Both the position numbers and the translations under genes were made by a program. The notes beneath the pieces were generated by a model. That model saw nothing but the letters and a program-made list of their open reading frames with translations. It was not told the origin of the DNA and did not search any database. Shown one piece after another: positions 17,568-26,574 of a stretch of DNA of 64,000 nucleotides; position 1 is the first letter of the stretch; each line of letters begins with the position of its first letter. The DNA is from Microbulbifer sp. VAAF005 (GTDB lineage: Bacteria; Pseudomonadota; Gammaproteobacteria; Pseudomonadales; Cellvibrionaceae). The stretch spans positions 3,261,501 to 3,325,500 of the forward strand of contig NZ_CP120233.1 of the NCBI RefSeq assembly GCF_030012985.1. Direction: 5' to 3'.

Positions 17568-19130
17568 ATGAGACATTTTAAGAAAACAGTACTGGCTTTC
17601 TCTGTCGCCCTACTGGCCACCGCCTGTAGCGACGACAATTCAAACTCTGACGACGTAGTGGAATTACCCGAAGAGGAGCATGTCGGTGTTTCCTCGGCTC
17701 AGAGCAACAGTAGCTGGTTCCAGGAAGCCCAGCAGGCGATCGAAGAAGCGAGCGCTGTAGAAATCAACAACACCCCCGGTGCCGCCAAGAACATTATCCT
17801 GTTCGTTGGCGATGGTATGGGCATCTCCACAGTGACCGCCGCCCGTATCCTGGCAGGTCAGCAGCAGGGCCTCGATGGTGAGGAACACCAGCTGAGCTTT
17901 GAGAAAATGCCGTTTGCCGGTCTGGTCAAAACCTACAACACCAACCAGCAAACCCCGGATTCTGCCGGCACTATGACCGCACTGGTAACCGGGGTTAAAA
18001 CCAAGGCCGGTGTATTGAGCGTTGCCGAAAATGTTGCGCGTGGCGATTGTGCCGCCAGCCTCGAGTACCCGCTGACGACGGCAATTGAGCTGGCTGAAGA
18101 CCTGGGCAAGAGCACCGGTATTATTAGCACCGCGCGTATCACCCACGCTACCCCGGGGGCTACTTATGCCAAGGTGCCTGAGCGCGGCTGGGAGGAAGCA
18201 GCCCCGGATGGCTGCACCGATATCGCCGCTCAACTGATAGAGTTTGAAGCTGGTGATGGTATCGATGTGGTGATGGGCGGTGGCCGTCGCAACTTCCTGC
18301 CCAGCGATATTACCGATATCGAAGGTGAAGCAGGGCGCCGTGAAGATGGGCGCAACCTGGTGGATGAGTGGAAGGCCCGTTACGACGACGGTGTAAATAA
18401 TATTGCCTACGTTGAAGACACCACTGCTTTTGAAGCCGTAGACGCTTCTGCAACTGACAAGTTGTTCGGCCTGTTTAATTCCTCACATATGGAATTCGAG
18501 GCTGTTCGCGAGGACGACAAAGCCGGTGAGCCCTCCCTGTCAGAGATGACCGCTAAAGGTCTCGAGATGCTGCAGAAAAATGAGGACGGCTACTTCCTGA
18601 TGGTGGAATCCGGTCGTATCGACCACGGTCACCACGCCGGCAACGCCTATCGTGCCCTGACCGATGCGGTGGAATTTGCAGAAGCGATTCAGTACGCCAT
18701 GGATAATACCAGTGCAGAAGACACCCTGATTGTTGTTACTGCGGACCACAGCCACGTGATGACTATCGCCGGCTACCCCACTCGCGGTAACCCCATCCTC
18801 GGAAAAGTGATTGGCAATGACGGTCATGGCGAAGCGGAAACCTCCCATGCCCTGGCGGAAGATGGCCTGCCCTACACGACTCTGAGCTATGCCAATGGCC
18901 CGGGCTACAGTGCCGGTGATAGCGGAGCGCGTCCGAGCCTGGTGAGCACAGACACTGCCGCCCTGGATTACCAGCAGGATGCCTTGATTCCCATGAGCAG
19001 TGAATCCCACGCGGGTGAGGATGTGGGTGTTTGGGCGCGCGGACCGGGTGCGCACCTGGTGAGCGGCACCAACGAACAAAACTTCCTGTTTCACGTAATG
19101 GTGCGTGCTGGCGGATTATTGGAACAGTAA
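17568..19130 (+). CDS. Alkaline phosphatase, PhoA superfamily, lipoprotein
   Basis: A 520-aa paralogue of the preceding gene with the same motif set (FVGDGMGIST, TPDSAGTMTALVTG, STARITHATPGATY, VESGRIDHGHHAGNA, TADHSHV, SESHAGEDV). Unlike the first copy it has a lipoprotein signal (LLATAC, Cys about residue 20) followed by an acidic Ser/Asp/Glu linker, so it should be membrane-anchored. Cotranscribed with the first copy (16-nt gap). The pair probably hydrolyses similar esters in different places. A strong hairpin follows the stop codon. Confidence 0.93.
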   Translation: MRHFKKTVLAFSVALLATACSDDNSNSDDVVELPEEEHVGVSSAQSNSSWFQEAQQAIEEASAVEINNTPGAAKNIILFVGDGMGISTVTAARILAGQQQGLDGEEHQLSFEKMPFAGLVKTYNTNQQTPDSAGTMTALVTGVKTKAGVLSVAENVARGDCAASLEYPLTTAIELAEDLGKSTGIISTARITHATPGATYAKVPERGWEEAAPDGCTDIAAQLIEFEAGDGIDVVMGGGRRNFLPSDITDIEGEAGRREDGRNLVDEWKARYDDGVNNIAYVEDTTAFEAVDASATDKLFGLFNSSHMEFEAVREDDKAGEPSLSEMTAKGLEMLQKNEDGYFLMVESGRIDHGHHAGNAYRALTDAVEFAEAIQYAMDNTSAEDTLIVVTADHSHVMTIAGYPTRGNPILGKVIGNDGHGEAETSHALAEDGLPYTTLSYANGPGYSAGDSGARPSLVSTDTAALDYQQDALIPMSSESHAGEDVGVWARGPGAHLVSGTNEQNFLFHVMVRAGGLLEQ

Positions 19131-19140
19131 TTCCATCAGC

Positions 19141-19180
19141 TGTCGGTGTGGATGGCATGTTCATCCACACCGACACTTTC
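19141..19180. terminator. Hairpin terminator between convergent phosphatase and CHAD genes
   Basis: Perfect 14-bp stem TGTCGGTGTGGATG / CATCCACACCGACA (19141-19154 and 19162-19175) with a 7-nt loop, then CTTTCC. It lies 10 nt after the second phosphatase stop and 10 nt from the convergent CHAD gene end, so it could serve both. Confidence 0.8.
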
Positions 19181-19185
19181 CCCGG

Positions 19186-19998
19186 TTAGATCTTGAATTG
19201 AGGCTTGGAGAAAAGCACCTCACAGAGCGCTTCGGTCTTTTTCATTAGTAGGCTTTGTCGGTGCCGGATAATTTTTAGCACCGTGCCAAACTCACTTTGC
19301 AGCTTGTCTCCCTGAGTGATTACCAGCCGTGCCAGCAAATGGAGATCACGCCAGTCACCCAGAACTTCTCCCAACTCCTTTAGTGACTTACAGCGCTCGC
19401 CCACAGTGAGCGGATAACGCTTCCTCAATAAGCGGCTCTGGTACCAGTGATCCTTGGCTCTTTTACGCAATAGATGCAGGCGGTTTGCATTTTTGTGCCT
19501 GCGCACTTTACGCCATGCGCTTGCGGCTTTTCGGTAGCCGCGCAGGTAACCGGCTTCCGCATCATGCCAGCCGAGCTGTTCAAGCGGCCACGATGGAATT
19601 CTTATTTGACCTTTATCGAGGAGTTTCAATGCCGCTTGAACCGCTGAGTGGTTTTGCTCTGCCTGGATCAGTTCGTCGAGGAGATGGTGTAACCGGTGAA
19701 AGTGATGTGGCGGTGCCAATCCCAGTAAAGCGATGCGCAGTGCTGTGAGGTCGCGGGTGTGGGCGAGAGTGTTTGCCAATTTTCTGTAGTGGGTATTTTC
19801 GCGCTGAAAAGTGCTACCGATTTGTGGGCGGACCAGGCGCAGTAGCGCGCGAATTTTCTTGCAGCGTTTGCGCAGTTCGTGGACGGCAGTTTCCCCTCCG
19901 TTGCGGAGCAAGTATCCGTTTGCCGCCGTTACTTCTGCCTGGGCGATAGATTTGATTTGCTCGGGAAAAGGAGAGTCACATTGGAATTGGTAGCTCAT
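19186..19998 (-). CDS. CHAD domain protein
   Basis: A 270-aa, very basic, all-helical protein. The CHAD signature is present as AVHELRKRCKKIRALLRLVRP (about residues 38-58, shown in part) with conserved His, and again as RLHLLRKRAKDHWYQ and LGEVLGDWRDLHLL. CHAD domains bind inorganic polyphosphate through their conserved basic residues. It is a stand-alone CHAD without a CYTH domain. The convergent neighbours are phosphatases, which gives a loose phosphate theme, but a functional link is inference. It starts at ATG 19998. Confidence 0.88.
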   Translation of the reverse strand: MSYQFQCDSPFPEQIKSIAQAEVTAANGYLLRNGGETAVHELRKRCKKIRALLRLVRPQIGSTFQRENTHYRKLANTLAHTRDLTALRIALLGLAPPHHFHRLHHLLDELIQAEQNHSAVQAALKLLDKGQIRIPSWPLEQLGWHDAEAGYLRGYRKAASAWRKVRRHKNANRLHLLRKRAKDHWYQSRLLRKRYPLTVGERCKSLKELGEVLGDWRDLHLLARLVITQGDKLQSEFGTVLKIIRHRQSLLMKKTEALCEVLFSKPQFKI

Positions 19999-20121
19999 AG
20001 AACAGTCCCGGGTGATCCCATTAAATTTTAGTGGTTTCCGCTCTGCTTGATTTCAAGCGGTGCCCCACTGGCTCCGGCAATGTACAATGGCCTTTTAAAG
20101 TTTTCGCTCAGCAGGCATAGC

Positions 20122-20871
20122 ATGAAGGATCGCAAGACCACCCACTTCGGCTACCAGGAAGTGCCGGTGGAAGAAAAGGCCGGTCGTGTGGCAGAAGTGT
20201 TCCACTCTGTAGCAGCCCGTTACGATGTAATGAACGACTTGATGTCTGGAGGTGTTCACCGCCTCTGGAAGCGTTTCACCATCGAATTGTCCGGGGCCCG
20301 ACGGGGCCAAAGTATTCTCGATATCGCCGGGGGTACCGGTGACCTCACCGCGCGCTTCTCCCGCATTGTGGGGGCCAGCGGCCAGGTAGTATTGGCGGAC
20401 ATCAACGAATCGATGTTGCGAGTGGGTCGCGATCGCCTGCTCGACCGGGGAATCGCCGGCAACGTGGTACCGGTGCAGGCAGATGCCCAGTACCTGCCCT
20501 TCCCGGACAATACCTTTGATTGCATCACGATCGCTTTCGGCCTGCGCAATGTCACCGATAAGGACCTGGCACTGCGCTCCATGTTGCGCGTGTTGAAACC
20601 CGGTGGCCGACTGTTAGTGCTGGAGTTTTCCAAGCCCCAGTCGAAGCTGTTGGAGAAAGTCTACGATCAGTACTCTTTCCGCCTGTTGCCATTTATGGGC
20701 AAACTGGTTGCCAATGATGCGGACAGCTATCGCTACCTGGCGGAGAGTATCCGCATGCATCCAGATCAGGAAACCCTCAAGGGGATGATGGCGGATGCCG
20801 GTTTTGTCGATTGTGAATTCCACAATATGACCGGCGGAATTGTCGCCTTGCACCGGGGCATCAAGCCCTGA
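20122..20871 (+). CDS. ubiE: Ubiquinone/menaquinone C-methyltransferase UbiE
   Basis: A 249-aa SAM-dependent methyltransferase of ubiquinone synthesis, matching UbiE length (E. coli 251). It has the family signature [21 protein letters not shown] (about residues 33-53, shown in part), SAM motif [12 protein letters not shown] (about 68-79) and [25 protein letters not shown] 20122 ([12 protein letters not shown]) is chosen; the frame is open further upstream to 20047 but without family similarity. First gene of a ubiE-ubiJ-ubiB operon. Confidence 0.96.
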   Translation: MKDRKTTHFGYQEVPVEEKAGRVAEVFHSVAARYDVMNDLMSGGVHRLWKRFTIELSGARRGQSILDIAGGTGDLTARFSRIVGASGQVVLADINESMLRVGRDRLLDRGIAGNVVPVQADAQYLPFPDNTFDCITIAFGLRNVTDKDLALRSMLRVLKPGGRLLVLEFSKPQSKLLEKVYDQYSFRLLPFMGKLVANDADSYRYLAESIRMHPDQETLKGMMADAGFVDCEFHNMTGGIVALHRGIKP

Positions 20872-20926
20872 AAAACTGCATAAGCCTATTTTTTCTCTGA
20901 GCGCAGGCACGAGGCCGTAAACCGCC

Positions 20927-21556
20927 ATGAGCGACCCCACTTTTCGCGCGGGCTTTGATGCCGCGCTGGAAACCACAATTAATGCTGCCCTTCAGTATGA
21001 CCCGGCGACACGCGAGCGCCTTTCCGCACTGGATGGAAAGACCATGGCGCTGGATTTAACCACCCCGCAACTACAGTTTTGCCTGTGTATCGAGGGTGAC
21101 CAGGTGCGGGTGCGCCAGCACTGGGAGGGGGAAGTTACCACCCAATTGAGCGGCTCAGCGCTGTCTTTTGTACGCCTGATCAAAGACCCGGATGCAACTC
21201 CTGCCGGACTGGGGGTGTCAGTGAGCGGCTCAAGTGCCCTGCTGGCAGAACTGCAATGGATCTTGAGTGACCTGGATATCGATTGGGAAGCGCCGTTGGC
21301 GCAAGTGGTTGGCGATATTCCCGCCCACTCAATTGGCAATGTCCTGCGCGATGCTGCCCGCTGGTTGGGAGGCAACCTGAATCGAGCGCCTGAAGTGGCG
21401 GTGGAGGCTATCAGTGAGGAGTGGCAGCTGACTCCACCCCAGGCCCAGTTCGAAGCATTTGTCGAAGACCTGGCCGAGGCCTCTCTAGCTGCTGAACGGC
21501 TCGAGGCGCGCGTACGCTTGCTGGAAGAACAATTTTCCCGCAGGGAGGCCGAGTAG
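20927..21556 (+). CDS. ubiJ: Ubiquinone biosynthesis accessory factor UbiJ
   Basis: A 209-aa protein with an SCP2-type lipid-binding domain in the N-terminal two thirds ([33 protein letters not shown]) and a C-terminal helical part that ends in a coiled-coil-like stretch ([20 protein letters not shown]). UbiJ holds ubiquinone intermediates in the soluble Ubi complex. Its position between ubiE and ubiB is the standard one and supports the call. The gap to ubiB is 2 nt. Confidence 0.9.
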   Translation: MSDPTFRAGFDAALETTINAALQYDPATRERLSALDGKTMALDLTTPQLQFCLCIEGDQVRVRQHWEGEVTTQLSGSALSFVRLIKDPDATPAGLGVSVSGSSALLAELQWILSDLDIDWEAPLAQVVGDIPAHSIGNVLRDAARWLGGNLNRAPEVAVEAISEEWQLTPPQAQFEAFVEDLAEASLAAERLEARVRLLEEQFSRREAE

Positions 21557-21558
21557 TT

Positions 21559-23169
21559 TTGCCAGTTCGTCGAAGTCTCACAATTGCGCGGGTTTTTCTG
21601 CGCTATCGTCTCGATCAATTATTGCCAGCCGAGGAGCGCCCACTGTGGTTGCGGGGGTTGCTACTTCCGGTGAAGTTGCTGCCGCAGTCCAAGATACCAC
21701 GGGGCGAAAGGCTGCGCCGAGCCTTGGAAGAGCTGGGGCCCATTTTCGTTAAATTCGGCCAACTTCTCTCCACTCGTCCCGACCTGCTACCACCAGATAT
21801 TGTCGAGCAATTAGATTATTTACAGGACAAGGTGCCGCCCTTCCCCAGTGACCAGTGCACGGCTCTGATCGAAGAAGCCCTTGGTGCCAAGGTGGGTGAG
21901 GTCTTCGCCAAATTTGATCAGCAGCCACTGGCAGCGGCTTCAGTTGCACAGGTGCATGCGGCTGAATTAAAGAGCGGCGAATCAGTGGTTGTCAAAGTAC
22001 TGCGCCCGGGCATTGATGAGGTAATCCAGGAAGACTTGAAGCTCCTGGGGGTGATCGCCCGTGGAATTGAACGCTTTGTGCCCGAAGGGCGCCGCATGCG
22101 CCCGGTGGAGGTGGTTGAGGACTATCGGCACACGATTGAAGGTGAATTGGACCTAACTCGTGAAGCGGCCAACGGCACCCAGCTCCGCCGCAACTTTACC
22201 AACTCCCCGCTGTTGTATATCCCCGAAGTGCACTGGGATTACACCCGTGAAAATGTCCTGGTGTTGGAGCGTATCGACGGTATCCCCGTCACCGACCTGG
22301 CCCAGCTTCGCGCCCAGGACACCAATATGCAGCTGCTGGCTGAGCGCGGTGTTGAGATCTTCTTTAAGCAGGTCTTCGAGTACAACTTCTTCCATGCGGA
22401 TATGCACCCGGGCAACATTTTCGTTTCCAGGGAGCACCCGCAACGCCCGCAATATATTGCGATTGATACCGCAATCGTCGGCAGCCTGACACGGGAAGAC
22501 CAGTACTATTTGGCGCGCAATCTCCTGGCGATGTTCCGCCGCGATTACCGTATGGTGGCGGAGCTGCACGTGCAAAGTGGTTGGGTTCGCTCCGACACGC
22601 CGATCAATGCCTTTGAGTCCGCTATTCGCTCGGTCTGTGAGCCCATTTTTGAAAAACCCCTGGGAGAAATTTCCTTCGCTCGGGTGTTGATTAGTCTGTT
22701 CCAGACTGCGCGCCGATTCGATATGGCGGTGCAGCCACAGCTGGTACTGTTACAAAAGACCCTGTTGAATATCGAAGGTTTGGGTCGACAGCTTTATCCG
22801 CAGCTGGATCTGTGGAAGACTGCTCATCCATTTTTAGAGCGCTGGATGCGCGATCGAATCCACCCCAAAACAATTGTGGGTGAGATAAAGCGCTACGGTC
22901 CGGAGTGGCTTGAGAAATTCCCGCAGATGCCACAGCTGGTGTACTCAGCTCTGGAGCAGTCGCGGGAACTGGCGCCCCAGTTAGAGGTAATTGGCGAGCA
23001 GTTGGCGGGCTCGCAACGCCGAGGCTTGCGCCAATATATTCGGCGGGTCGCCGGAGTTGTGTTGGGCGTTGGCGCCATCGCTGTCAGTAAGCCGGAATGG
23101 CTGGCTCAGTTGCCGCCGACCGGTTGGGTACTGGGCGTTGCTGCACTAGTGCTACTGCTGTGGCCCTAG
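21559..23169 (+). CDS. ubiB: Ubiquinone biosynthesis kinase-like protein UbiB
   Basis: A 536-aa atypical kinase/ATPase of the ADCK3/COQ8 family. Features: the KxGQ motif in [16 protein letters not shown] (about residues 57-72), the Ala-rich loop [26 protein letters not shown] (catalytic-loop equivalent), [10 protein letters not shown], and two C-terminal membrane segments ([23 protein letters not shown]). It starts with TTG 21559 just 2 nt after ubiJ; GGGAGG lies upstream. It stimulates ubiquinone precursor processing at the membrane. Confidence 0.95.
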   Translation: MPVRRSLTIARVFLRYRLDQLLPAEERPLWLRGLLLPVKLLPQSKIPRGERLRRALEELGPIFVKFGQLLSTRPDLLPPDIVEQLDYLQDKVPPFPSDQCTALIEEALGAKVGEVFAKFDQQPLAAASVAQVHAAELKSGESVVVKVLRPGIDEVIQEDLKLLGVIARGIERFVPEGRRMRPVEVVEDYRHTIEGELDLTREAANGTQLRRNFTNSPLLYIPEVHWDYTRENVLVLERIDGIPVTDLAQLRAQDTNMQLLAERGVEIFFKQVFEYNFFHADMHPGNIFVSREHPQRPQYIAIDTAIVGSLTREDQYYLARNLLAMFRRDYRMVAELHVQSGWVRSDTPINAFESAIRSVCEPIFEKPLGEISFARVLISLFQTARRFDMAVQPQLVLLQKTLLNIEGLGRQLYPQLDLWKTAHPFLERWMRDRIHPKTIVGEIKRYGPEWLEKFPQMPQLVYSALEQSRELAPQLEVIGEQLAGSQRRGLRQYIRRVAGVVLGVGAIAVSKPEWLAQLPPTGWVLGVAALVLLLWP

Positions 23170-23211
23170 GGCGCTTCGGCCTACACTGGAACTTCTAAGG
23201 ATTGTTAGACA

Positions 23212-23613
23212 TTGACTCAAATTCAAGCAAAGGCCGGTTTTCTCGATAAAGTCAGCTGGAACAGTGATGGCCTGGTTCCTGCGATTGCCCAGGATTTCAA
23301 AACCGGGCGGGTGTTGATGATGGCCTGGATGAACCGGGAATCGCTGGCGCTCACTGCCAGTGAGGGTTACGCAGTCTACTGGTCTCGATCCCGCAAGGGC
23401 CTGTGGCGCAAGGGAGAAACCTCTGGTTTCCTGCAGAAGGTGCGTGAATTGCGTCTGGATTGTGACGGGGACACCGTATTAATGTTGGTCGAGCAAGAAG
23501 GTGGAATCGCCTGTCATACCGGACGCAGTAGTTGTTTCTATCACCTCCTTCAAGATGAAGAGTGGCAGGTGAATCAGCCGGTGATTCAGGACCCGAAGTC
23601 CATTTATAAGTGA
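23212..23613 (+). CDS. hisI: Phosphoribosyl-AMP cyclohydrolase
   Basis: A 133-aa enzyme for the third step of histidine synthesis (opening the purine ring of PR-AMP). Motifs: [42 protein letters not shown] (metal-binding Asp/Cys) and [13 protein letters not shown] (zinc Cys). It is a single-domain HisI, with HisE as a separate gene 7 nt downstream, as in Pseudomonas. TTG 23212 is the only good start. Confidence 0.95.
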   Translation: MTQIQAKAGFLDKVSWNSDGLVPAIAQDFKTGRVLMMAWMNRESLALTASEGYAVYWSRSRKGLWRKGETSGFLQKVRELRLDCDGDTVLMLVEQEGGIACHTGRSSCFYHLLQDEEWQVNQPVIQDPKSIYK

Positions 23614-23620
23614 AACAATT

Positions 23621-23953
23621 ATGAAAGATGTGCTGCAACAGCTCGATGCGGTGTTGGAAAGTCGTAAAAATAGCAGTGATGCTTCTGAATCCTATGTGGC
23701 CAGTCTACATAGCAAAGGCCTGAACAAGATTTTGGAAAAAGTCGGTGAAGAAGCCACTGAAGCTATTCTTGCAGCAAAAGACGCACAGAGTAGTGGCGAT
23801 AATCGGGACCTGGTTGCCGAGACAGCGGACCTGTGGTTTCACTCTCTGGTCATGCTATCTCACTTGGGCGCTGATTCTCAGGACGTGGTTCGAGAGCTTG
23901 GGCGCCGATTTGGTCTTTCTGGCCTGGAAGAGAAAGCTGCGCGAACTAAGTAA
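23621..23953 (+). CDS. hisE: Phosphoribosyl-ATP pyrophosphatase
   Basis: A 110-aa all-alpha NTP pyrophosphohydrolase for the second step of histidine synthesis. It carries the metal-binding segment [14 protein letters not shown] (about residues 40-53) and [17 protein letters not shown]. It lies 7 nt after hisI and 88 nt before tatA. The hisI-hisE-tatABC order is common in Pseudomonas-type genomes. Confidence 0.95.
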   Translation: MKDVLQQLDAVLESRKNSSDASESYVASLHSKGLNKILEKVGEEATEAILAAKDAQSSGDNRDLVAETADLWFHSLVMLSHLGADSQDVVRELGRRFGLSGLEEKAARTK

Positions 23954-24041
23954 AATTTGAATCACTTGTGGCACCACCCCTGATGGCGGGAGTGCCCGGT
24001 AAGAAACTCAAGCCATCCTATTGAATGTAATGGAGACAATT

Positions 24042-24305
24042 ATGGGATTCGGTGGAATTAGTATCTGGCAGTTGTTGATTGTCCTGGTCATAGTCTTGCT
24101 ACTGTTCGGAACCAAGCGTTTGAAAAACCTCGGAGGCGATCTGGGTGGCGCAATTAAGGGTTTCCGCAAAGCGGTTAAGGATGAAGACAAATCCAAGGAT
24201 GCTGATGAAGACAAAGATGTCGAGCGTCTCAAGCACGATGAGGAAGAGAAGCCAGGCCAAGACACTACTGTCAAAAATAAAGATAAACAGTCTCAGGACA
24301 AATAA
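24042..24305 (+). CDS. tatA: Sec-independent protein translocase TatA
   Basis: An 87-aa protein starting [20 protein letters not shown]: short periplasmic N-terminus, one membrane helix, [20 protein letters not shown] amphipathic hinge and a highly charged Lys/Asp tail. Pore-forming subunit of the twin-arginine translocase for folded proteins. ATG 24042 has GGAGAC upstream; an ATG at 24021 adds seven residues and is rejected. First gene of tatABC. Confidence 0.96.
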   Translation: MGFGGISIWQLLIVLVIVLLLFGTKRLKNLGGDLGGAIKGFRKAVKDEDKSKDADEDKDVERLKHDEEEKPGQDTTVKNKDKQSQDK

Positions 24306-24334
24306 TCGGCAACGACTAAGGCGAGTGTCACTCT

Positions 24335-24928
24335 GTGTTTGATATCGGCTTTTTAGAACTATTGGTAGTTGCTGCCGTGGCCCTGTTGGTGGTTGGCCCT
24401 GAGCGACTGCCCGATGCGGTGCGTACCACTTCCCGCTGGTGGTCCGGTTTGAAGCGGACCTTACATAGTGCTCGCGAAGAATTGGAGCGAGAGGTTGGAG
24501 CCGATGATATACGGCGTGAACTTCACAACGAGCGCATTATGCGTGAGATTGAGGAGAGTCGTCGTGAGATGGAGCAAACCTTTAGCGAAGCCAATAAGGA
24601 AGTTCACGACGCGCTTAATCAGCCTGAAAAACCACAAGTTGCAGGGACACCAGTAGAAAAACAGGCAGCTGGAGTAAATCATCCTGAGGCACCAAAGCCT
24701 GAAAAGGCGATAGAAGAACCTGCTCATCCTCGTGCAGAGCAGGAGGATTATTTGCCAGAACAGGATGAAACTGCCGAGGAGTTACAGGACCCCGAATACC
24801 CGGAGCATTGGCATGATTTTGGGGACCCGGATTTAAACCCGGACCATCCTGAAAACATCGATGAAGATGAAGAAGAAAAACAAGGCGAGAAGAAAACATC
24901 GCAACAGGAAAAAGATAGCCAGTCATGA
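24335..24928 (+). CDS. tatB: Sec-independent protein translocase TatB
   Basis: A 197-aa protein from GTG 24335: MFDIGFLELLVVAAVALLVVG membrane helix (shown in part) with the conserved Glu at 8, then GPERLPDAVRTTSRW, a long helix, and an unusually long acidic Pro/Glu-rich tail (about residues 95-197), probably disordered. TatB and TatC form the receptor for twin-arginine signals. It overlaps tatC by 4 nt (ATGA). Confidence 0.94.
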   Translation: MFDIGFLELLVVAAVALLVVGPERLPDAVRTTSRWWSGLKRTLHSAREELEREVGADDIRRELHNERIMREIEESRREMEQTFSEANKEVHDALNQPEKPQVAGTPVEKQAAGVNHPEAPKPEKAIEEPAHPRAEQEDYLPEQDETAEELQDPEYPEHWHDFGDPDLNPDHPENIDEDEEEKQGEKKTSQQEKDSQS

Positions 24929-25674
24929 GCGATCAGCCCCAAGATAAACATCAGCCTTTTATCGACCACCTGATCGAACTGCGTGATCGCCTATTGCGAA
25001 TCCTTTTGGTCGTATTGGTCTTATTTGTCTGCTTGATGCCGTTTGCGTCTGAAATTTATAATTTTATTGCCCACCCACTACAGGAGCGTTTGGCGGGTGA
25101 TGTTGGAATGATCGCTACAGAGGTGACTTCCACGTTCCTTACTCCGTTCAAAACGACCTTTATAGTTTCTTTTTTTATCGCAATCCCTTTTGTGCTTTAC
25201 CAAGTTTGGTCATTTATTGCCCCGGGGCTGTATAAAAATGAAAAACGTATTGCTATTCCATTATTAATTAGTAGCGTCGCACTTTTTTATATCGGCATTG
25301 CATTTGCGTATTTTGTGGTCTTTCCCCTTCTGTTTGATTTCTTTGTTGGAACTGCTCCAGAAGATATTAAGGTAATGCCAGATATGCGCAGTTATCTGGA
25401 TCTGGTGCTGAAACTTTTCTTTGCTTTTGGTTTTGCTTTTGAAATCCCTATCGCGACAGTCCTACTGATCTGGAGTGGGGTAGTGGATGCCAAGACCCTG
25501 GCAAGTAAGCGCCCTTATGTGATTGTGGGATGCTTTTTAATTGGGATGCTACTGACACCGCCGGATATAATTTCCCAATCCTTATTGGCCTTCCCCATGT
25601 GGCTATTGTTTGAGATTGGCATTTTATTTGGGCGTTGGATGAAGTCTTCACCCAAAGATAAGCCTGCTACCTGA
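24925..25674 (+). CDS. tatC: Sec-independent protein translocase TatC
   Basis: A 249-aa inner-membrane protein with six hydrophobic segments. N-terminal HLIELRDRLLRILLVV, FLTPFKTTFIVSFF, IPFVLYQVWSFIAPGLYKNEKR (shown in part) and LLTPPDIISQSLLAFPMWLLFE are hallmark TatC motifs. It recognises twin-arginine signal peptides. The ATG overlaps the tatB stop (ATGA), so translation is coupled. Last gene of the operon. Confidence 0.97.
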   Translation: MSDQPQDKHQPFIDHLIELRDRLLRILLVVLVLFVCLMPFASEIYNFIAHPLQERLAGDVGMIATEVTSTFLTPFKTTFIVSFFIAIPFVLYQVWSFIAPGLYKNEKRIAIPLLISSVALFYIGIAFAYFVVFPLLFDFFVGTAPEDIKVMPDMRSYLDLVLKLFFAFGFAFEIPIATVLLIWSGVVDAKTLASKRPYVIVGCFLIGMLLTPPDIISQSLLAFPMWLLFEIGILFGRWMKSSPKDKPAT

Positions 25675-25985
25675 GATATAAAAAAGTCACCACTGGGCTT
25701 TCAGCGGTTAGCTTCACAAGCAGCGCTTGAGGTGTTGCAGTTGCGCTCTCGATAGGGTTACTCACCTGAGAGCGCTAGCTTTACGGGCACAACGCCGCAC
25801 TCTCCTCTCAGTAGCATCAACTCCACCTCTTCCATGACAAGAAGCTTGATTACACGGTTATTTCCCAGCTGCAGGGAGGTTGACCACCCTACCGGCTGTA
25901 GAATGCCCGCTATTAGATACCAGACTGAGAGATAAACGCTAAACTACCTTGTGCTTGGTTGCTTACAACAACAATGGAAGCCTAG
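25675..25985. other. Convergent intergenic region after tatC with an inverted repeat
   Basis: A 311-nt gap between tatC and a convergent small gene. GCGCTCTC (25743-25750) pairs perfectly with GAGAGCGC (25768-25775) across a 17-nt loop and may end tatC transcription, but no T-tract follows. Nothing else is recognisable. Confidence 0.4.
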
Positions 25986-26159
25986 CTATTTATTGGAACC
26001 GGTTGCTTGTGCTGCGATGCGTTCCTGCTCGGCAACAGCTTTTTCAACATTGTTGCGAACCAAGCGAACGAAAAACGCTGCCATCAGGAATATAAAGGCA
26101 ATAACGGCCAAGCTGAGAAGGCCAGAAAAGCTGGTAAACAGGTCAATTAAAGCATCCAT
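25986..26159 (-). CDS. Small membrane protein, DUF3149-like
   Basis: A 57-aa open frame on the minus strand, ATG 26159 to TAG 25986-25988, preceded by GGAGAG seven bases upstream. The sequence is MDALIDLFTSFSGLLSLAVI, then a continuing hydrophobic segment AFIFLMAAFFVRLVRN and a hydrophilic tail rich in Glu/Ala. A single membrane segment with a GLLSL motif fits the small DUF3149 family of proteobacterial membrane peptides. The function is unknown. Confidence 0.7.
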   Translation of the reverse strand: MDALIDLFTSFSGLLSLAVIAFIFLMAAFFVRLVRNNVEKAVAEQERIAAQATGSNK

Positions 26160-26269
26160 TTTTCTCTCCAGATAGGCTAATGCTTCACCTATGCAGTCTA
26201 GGGAGCTGTAATGGAAATCTCTTGACCTAAATCAAGCTGGATCGACTTATTGTAAGAACGACGGGTTGG

Positions 26270-26503
26270 TCAACGCAGGGTTAGGGCTGCTAGCAGGCAG
26301 AGTAAGGACGCGCCACATAAAGAATAAAGATCACTATTTTCTCGCCTGTCAGGCAGAAGCAGCAAAAGCGCCAAAGGTGGCATAAATAGTGCTATCAGCC
26401 CCGACAAGGGGTCGCGACTAAAACCAATAAATAGCAGTCGGAACCAGGCAACAGCACCTAAAACCAGCGCAAATACTGTTAAGACGGCTGCCACTGGTGA
26501 CAT
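26270..26503 (-). CDS. Small hydrophobic membrane protein
   Basis: A 77-aa frame with three hydrophobic segments (VAAVLTVFALVLGAVAWF, GLIALFMPPLALLLLL, YSLCGASLLCLLAALTL) separated by short Arg/Asp loops. No family is recognised. It is divergent from the aminopeptidase gene (71-nt gap) and on the same strand as the DUF3149-like gene. The composition and position look genuine, but the evidence for expression is weak. Confidence 0.5.
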   Translation of the reverse strand: MSPVAAVLTVFALVLGAVAWFRLLFIGFSRDPLSGLIALFMPPLALLLLLPDRRENSDLYSLCGASLLCLLAALTLR

Positions 26504-26574
26504 GGAATAACCTTTTGCACATGGAATCGTTTGACTGGTGGGTTTCTCTAAGAAAAATACTAATAGGAAAAAGA

